The notes under the pieces: model-generated
What the model saw: only the letters and a program-made list of their open reading frames with translations
Told to the model about the DNA's origin: nothing
The model's database searches: none
Position numbers and translations under genes: made by a program
Assembly (NCBI GenBank): GCA_027488215.1
Contig: JAIYCB010000026.1
Coordinates: 62,001-126,000 of the forward strand
From: Comamonadaceae bacterium
GTDB taxonomy: Bacteria; Pseudomonadota; Gammaproteobacteria; Burkholderiales; Burkholderiaceae_C
Length of the DNA stretch: 64,000 bases
Direction of reading: 5' to 3'
Part shown: positions 60,834-64,000 of the stretch, one piece after another
Layout: the number at the start of each line of letters is the position of its first letter
How positions within the stretch are numbered: position 1 is the first letter of the stretch

Positions 60834-62480
60834 TCACACGTCGATCGCAGACGCCGAGCCCGCCTGCTTGCGCAACTCAAACTTCTGAATCTTGCCCGTG
60901 CTGGTTTTGGGCAGCTCGCCAAACACCACTGCACGCGGCACCTTGAAGCCCGCCAGGTGTTGCTTGCAATGCGCCACGATATCCTCGGCGGTAACCTGAG
61001 CGTCGGCTTTGAGCTCCACAAAGGCGCAAGGTGTCTCGCCCCAGCGCGCATCGGGCTTGGCCACCACGGCCGCGGCCAGCACGGCGGTGTGACGGTACAG
61101 CACGTCCTCCACCTCGATGGATGAGATGTTCTCACCACCCGAGATGATGATGTCCTTGCTGCGATCCTTGATCTTGAAATAACCGTCCGGGTACTGCACC
61201 GCCAAGTCGCCGCTGTGGAACCAGCCCCCCGCAAAAGCCTCTTGTGTCGCCTTGGGGTTCTTGAGGTAACCCTTCATGGTGATGTTGCCCTTGAACATGA
61301 TCTCGCCCATGGTCTCACCGTCTTGCGGCACGGGCTGCATGGTTTCGGGGTTGAGCACCCGCACGTCGCGCTGCAGGTGGTAGCGCACCCCTTGGCGGGC
61401 ATTCAACCGAGCCCGATCGCCAATGTCCAGCGCATCCCACTCGGGGTGCTTGGGGCACACGGTGGCGGGGCCATAGACTTCGGTGAGGCCATACACATGG
61501 GTCAAATCAAAGCCCATTTGCTCCATGCCTTCGATCATCGATGCAGGTGGCGCAGCGCCCGCCACCATGGCCTTGATCCCGGCGGGCACGCCCGACTTCA
61601 TGGCGGCCGGGGCGTTAACCAGCAGGCCGTGCACGATGGGTGCGCCGCAGTAATGCGTCACGCCATGGTCGCGCATGGCGTCGAACATGGCCTGGGCATC
61701 GACCTTGCGCAAACACACATTCACGCCCGCACGCGCCGCCACCGTCCAAGGAAAGCACCAACCGTTGCAATGGAACATGGGCAGCGTCCACATGTAGACC
61801 GCGTGCTTGGGCATGTCCCATTCCAGAATGTTCGAGATCGCATTGGTCGCAGCACCCCGGTGGTGGTAGACCACGCCTTTGGGGTTGCCGGTGGTGCCGC
61901 TGGTGTAGTTCAACGCAATCGCGTCCCACTCATCACCTGGCAAGCTCCAGGCAAAGTCGGCGTCGCCGCGGGCCACAAAGGCTTCATAAGTCACTGAGCC
62001 CAGCTTGTCGGTCGGGCCGGTGTACAGCGCGTCCTCGACGTCGATCACCAGCAAGGGCCGTGTGGACTGGCGCAGCGCCAGGGCTTTTTTCATCACCCCC
62101 GCAAACTCCGGGTCCACGATCACCGCCTTGGCCTCGCCGTGGTCCAGCATGAAGGCCACCGTTTCCGGGTCCAGGCGGGTGTTCAGGGCGTTGAGCACCG
62201 CGCCCGCCATCGGAATGCCAAAGTGCGCCTCGACCATGGGCGGTGTGTTGGGCAGCATCACCGCCACCGTGTCGTTCTTGCCGATGCCTGCCTGCGTGAG
62301 GGCGCTGGCCAGTTGGCGGCTACGGCGGTAGGTGGTGGCCCAATCCTGACGCAAATCGCCATGGACGATGGCCAGGCGGGTCGGGTACACCTCGGCCGTG
62401 CGCTCAATGAAGCTCAACGGCGAGATGGGGGCGTGGTTGGCGGGGGTCTGGGGCAAGTCCTGATCGAAGATGCTGGTCAT
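60834..62480 (-). CDS. acyl-CoA synthetase (AMP-dependent, medium/long-chain type)
   Basis: 548 residues. The adenylation P-loop YTSGTTGNPKGV, the motif YGLTEVYGPATV, GWFHSGDLAVQYPDGYFKIKDRSKDIIISGGENIS and the C-terminal catalytic Lys in KTSTGKIQKF are intact. It activates a fatty or other carboxylic acid to its CoA ester via an acyl-AMP. Related proteins (FadD-like, 3-methylmercaptopropionyl-CoA ligase DmdB) share these motifs, so the exact acid is uncertain. Confidence 0.9.
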   Translation of the reverse strand: MTSIFDQDLPQTPANHAPISPLSFIERTAEVYPTRLAIVHGDLRQDWATTYRRSRQLASALTQAGIGKNDTVAVMLPNTPPMVEAHFGIPMAGAVLNALNTRLDPETVAFMLDHGEAKAVIVDPEFAGVMKKALALRQSTRPLLVIDVEDALYTGPTDKLGSVTYEAFVARGDADFAWSLPGDEWDAIALNYTSGTTGNPKGVVYHHRGAATNAISNILEWDMPKHAVYMWTLPMFHCNGWCFPWTVAARAGVNVCLRKVDAQAMFDAMRDHGVTHYCGAPIVHGLLVNAPAAMKSGVPAGIKAMVAGAAPPASMIEGMEQMGFDLTHVYGLTEVYGPATVCPKHPEWDALDIGDRARLNARQGVRYHLQRDVRVLNPETMQPVPQDGETMGEIMFKGNITMKGYLKNPKATQEAFAGGWFHSGDLAVQYPDGYFKIKDRSKDIIISGGENISSIEVEDVLYRHTAVLAAAVVAKPDARWGETPCAFVELKADAQVTAEDIVAHCKQHLAGFKVPRAVVFGELPKTSTGKIQKFELRKQAGSASAIDV

Positions 62481-62566
62481 GGGGGTCTCCTGCGGAATTG
62501 ATTCATTTTAGGCAATGCGCTCGCCCCCTTGCTGGCCGAACAATGGTGATCACCAATGACAAATCG

Positions 62567-62994
62567 ATCCATGGATTGCCGCGCTTCGCTCGCAATGACG
62601 GGATCGGCGTCATCGCGAGGCACGAAGCGATCCACCGTGGTCCACGAACGCAAGGATGGCCGCGCTTCGCTCGCAATGACGAGATCGGGGTCATCGCGAG
62701 GCACGAAGCGATCCACAGTGGTCCACGAACGCATGGATTGCCGCGCTTCGCTCGCAATGACGGGATCGGCGTCATCGCGAGGCACGAAGCGATCCACAGT
62801 GGTCCACGAACGCATGGATGGCCGCGCTTCGCTCGCAATGACGGGACCGGCGTCATCGCGAGGCACGAAGCGATCCACAGTGGTCCACGAACGCATGGAT
62901 GGCCGCGCTTCGCTCGCAATGACGGGATCGGCGTCATCGCGAGGCACGAAGCGATCCACAGTGGTCCACGAACGCATGGATGGCCGCGCTTGCG
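62567..62994. repeat. tandem 81-bp repeat array with internal inverted repeats (REP/BIME-like)
   Basis: Five full 81-bp units start at 62581, 62662, 62743, 62824 and 62905, with partial ends on both sides. Each unit holds GCTTCGCTCGCAATGAC and, about 10 bp later, an imperfect inverse GTCATCGCGAGGCACGAAG, so each can form a hairpin. Units differ at a handful of positions. The unit resembles a well-known bacterial repeat type seen in many genomes. Because 81 is divisible by 3, both strands stay open as meaningless 27-residue repeats. It fills the 563-bp gap between the acyl-CoA synthetase and dnaG. Confidence 0.9.
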
Positions 62995-63043
62995 GTGACA
63001 CAGCAAGACCAAGGCCTGCCCAAACATCAGCGAAAATACCCCA

Positions 63044-64000
63044 ATGGCCATCCCCCAGTCCTTTTTGAGCGAACTGCTCGCCCGCGTCGACGTGGTCGAG
63101 GTGGTGGGCAAGTACGTCCAGCTCAAGAAGGGCGGCGCCAACTACATGGGGCTGTGCCCCTTCCATGGCGAGAAATCGCCCAGCTTCAGCGTCAGCCCGA
63201 CCAAGCAGTTCTACCATTGCTTTGGCTGTGGCAAGAATGGCAACGCCATCGGCTTTCTGATGGACCACACCGGCATGAGCTTCATCGAGGCCGTCAAGGA
63301 CCTGGCCCAGCAGATCGGCATGCAGGTGCCCGAAGAGCCGCAGTCGCCCGAAGAACGGGCCCGCGCGGCTGCGGCTAAGGCCAAGTCCGACAGCCTGACC
63401 GACGTGCTCGAAAAGGCCGGCGAGTCCTACCGCGAACACCTCAAGACCAGCCCACGGGCCATCGCCTACCTCAAGGGGCGGGGCCTGTCGGGGCAGATCG
63501 CCAAGCGCTTTGGCCTGGGCTACGCCCCCGAAGGCTGGCGCTCGCTGGCCAGCGTCTTTGCGAAATACGACGATCCGCTGCTGGCCGAAAGTGGCCTGGT
63601 GATCGTCAACGAGGAAGACGACAAGCGCTACGACCGTTTCCGCGACCGGATCATGTTCCCGATCCGCAACATCAAGGGCGAGTGCATCGGCTTTGGCGGG
63701 CGGGTCATCGGTGACGGCACGCCCAAATACCTGAACTCGCCCGAGACGCCGGTCTTCCACAAGGGCCGCGAGCTCTACGGCCTCTACGAAGCGCGCGAAG
63801 CCCTGCACAGCGCAGGCTACGTGCTGGTGACCGAAGGCTACATGGACGTGGTGGCGCTGGCCCAGCTGGGTTTTGCCAACGCGGTGGCCACACTGGGCAC
63901 GGCCTGCACGCCCGACCATGTGCAGAAACTCTTTCGCTTCACCGACGCGGTGGTCTTCAGCTTCGACGGCGACGCCGCCGGCCGCCGAGCCGCCCGCAAG
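63044..64000 (+). CDS. dnaG: DNA primase DnaG (3' end outside window)
   Basis: 319 residues are visible; about half of DnaG is missing. The N-terminal CHC2 zinc ribbon reads CPFHGEKSPSFSVSP and HCFGCGKNGNAIGFLM. The TOPRIM core follows with YVLVTEGYMDVVALAQLGF and VFSFDGDAAGRRA, ending at the window edge. It primes Okazaki fragments. The ATG at 63044 follows the repeat array by 50 bp. Confidence 0.97.
   Translation, partial: MAIPQSFLSELLARVDVVEVVGKYVQLKKGGANYMGLCPFHGEKSPSFSVSPTKQFYHCFGCGKNGNAIGFLMDHTGMSFIEAVKDLAQQIGMQVPEEPQSPEERARAAAAKAKSDSLTDVLEKAGESYREHLKTSPRAIAYLKGRGLSGQIAKRFGLGYAPEGWRSLASVFAKYDDPLLAESGLVIVNEEDDKRYDRFRDRIMFPIRNIKGECIGFGGRVIGDGTPKYLNSPETPVFHKGRELYGLYEAREALHSAGYVLVTEGYMDVVALAQLGFANAVATLGTACTPDHVQKLFRFTDAVVFSFDGDAAGRRAARK

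Noticed and set aside
62498..62998. Possible CRISPR array
   Set aside because: Units repeat head-to-tail over the whole 81 bp with no variable spacers, and no cas genes are near.
62477..63919. Long minus-strand open frame across the repeats and dnaG
   Set aside because: It is built from the 81-bp repeats (27-codon period) and the antisense of dnaG; no domain, biased composition. Not a gene.
1..64000. Mobile element, prophage, tRNA or rRNA
   Set aside because: No transposase, integrase, phage structural gene, cloverleaf or rRNA-like sequence recognised by eye; a tRNA scan would be needed to exclude a single tRNA.

Overview
The window looks like chromosomal DNA of a betaproteobacterium, most likely Burkholderiales/Comamonadaceae. 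The evidence is gene content (pstSCAB-phoU-phoB-phoR, ArsJ, TRAP carriers, dnaG with a proteobacterial-type zinc ribbon), moderately high GC, tight ATGA-coupled operons and no spliced or archaeal features. A freshwater Limnohabitans/Rhodoferax-type organism is my guess, not a proven assignment. I see no rRNA, tRNA, prophage, transposase or CRISPR array.

Layout. 1-7.4 kb: cut-off UDP-glucuronate-type epimerase, then an operon of envelope glycosylation genes (PAP2 phosphatase, flippase-like membrane protein, GT2, two ArnT-like transferases, second PAP2). 7.5-10.7 kb: phosphatidylserine decarboxylase, a long PLP aminotransferase and a small membrane protein. 10.8-14.7 kb: GT4 glycosyltransferase, LplT-like transporter, UDP-glucose dehydrogenase. 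14.8-21.3 kb: the complete phosphate sensing and uptake operon pstSCAB-phoU-phoBR. 21.5-28.9 kb: sugar dehydrogenase, then secreted phosphomonoesterase-type genes. 29-33 kb: two paralogous lipoproteins flanking a subtilisin-like lipoprotein. 33-37.5 kb: MGDG-synthase-like glycosyltransferase, small protein plus ParA, second PhoX. 37.7-40.3 kb: GAPDH-ArsJ-ArsR arsenate export. 40.4-45.1 kb: polyphosphate metabolism (ppx, ppk, sixA) with a ribbon-helix-helix protein. 45.2-48 kb: ornithine-lipid acyltransferase, PlcP-like phospholipase and Agt-like glycosyltransferase. 48.1-55.3 kb: phosphonate uptake and catabolism. 55.4-60.2 kb: MarR, FAH-family hydrolase and a TRAP carrier. 60.3-64 kb: Nudix hydrolase, acyl-CoA synthetase, an 81-bp repeat array and the start of dnaG.

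The main result is that about 44 kb (10.8-54.4 kb) is an unusually dense phosphorus-economy region: sense phosphate, import it, release it from esters and phosphonates, store it as polyphosphate, replace phospholipids with P-free lipids, and expel the arsenate that enters by the same route. Reading the intergenic DNA by eye, I found 11-bp-phased TCA-centred direct repeats (PhoB-box type) before pstS, ppk, ppx, both phoX genes, the nucleotidase gene, gap-arsJ, the MGDG-synthase-like gene and the lipid operon. Weaker ones precede phnC, ugd, the HD oxygenase gene and the first GT4 gene. If real, most of the region is one PhoB regulon gathered in one place. All PhoB boxes are visual calls and were not scored with a matrix.
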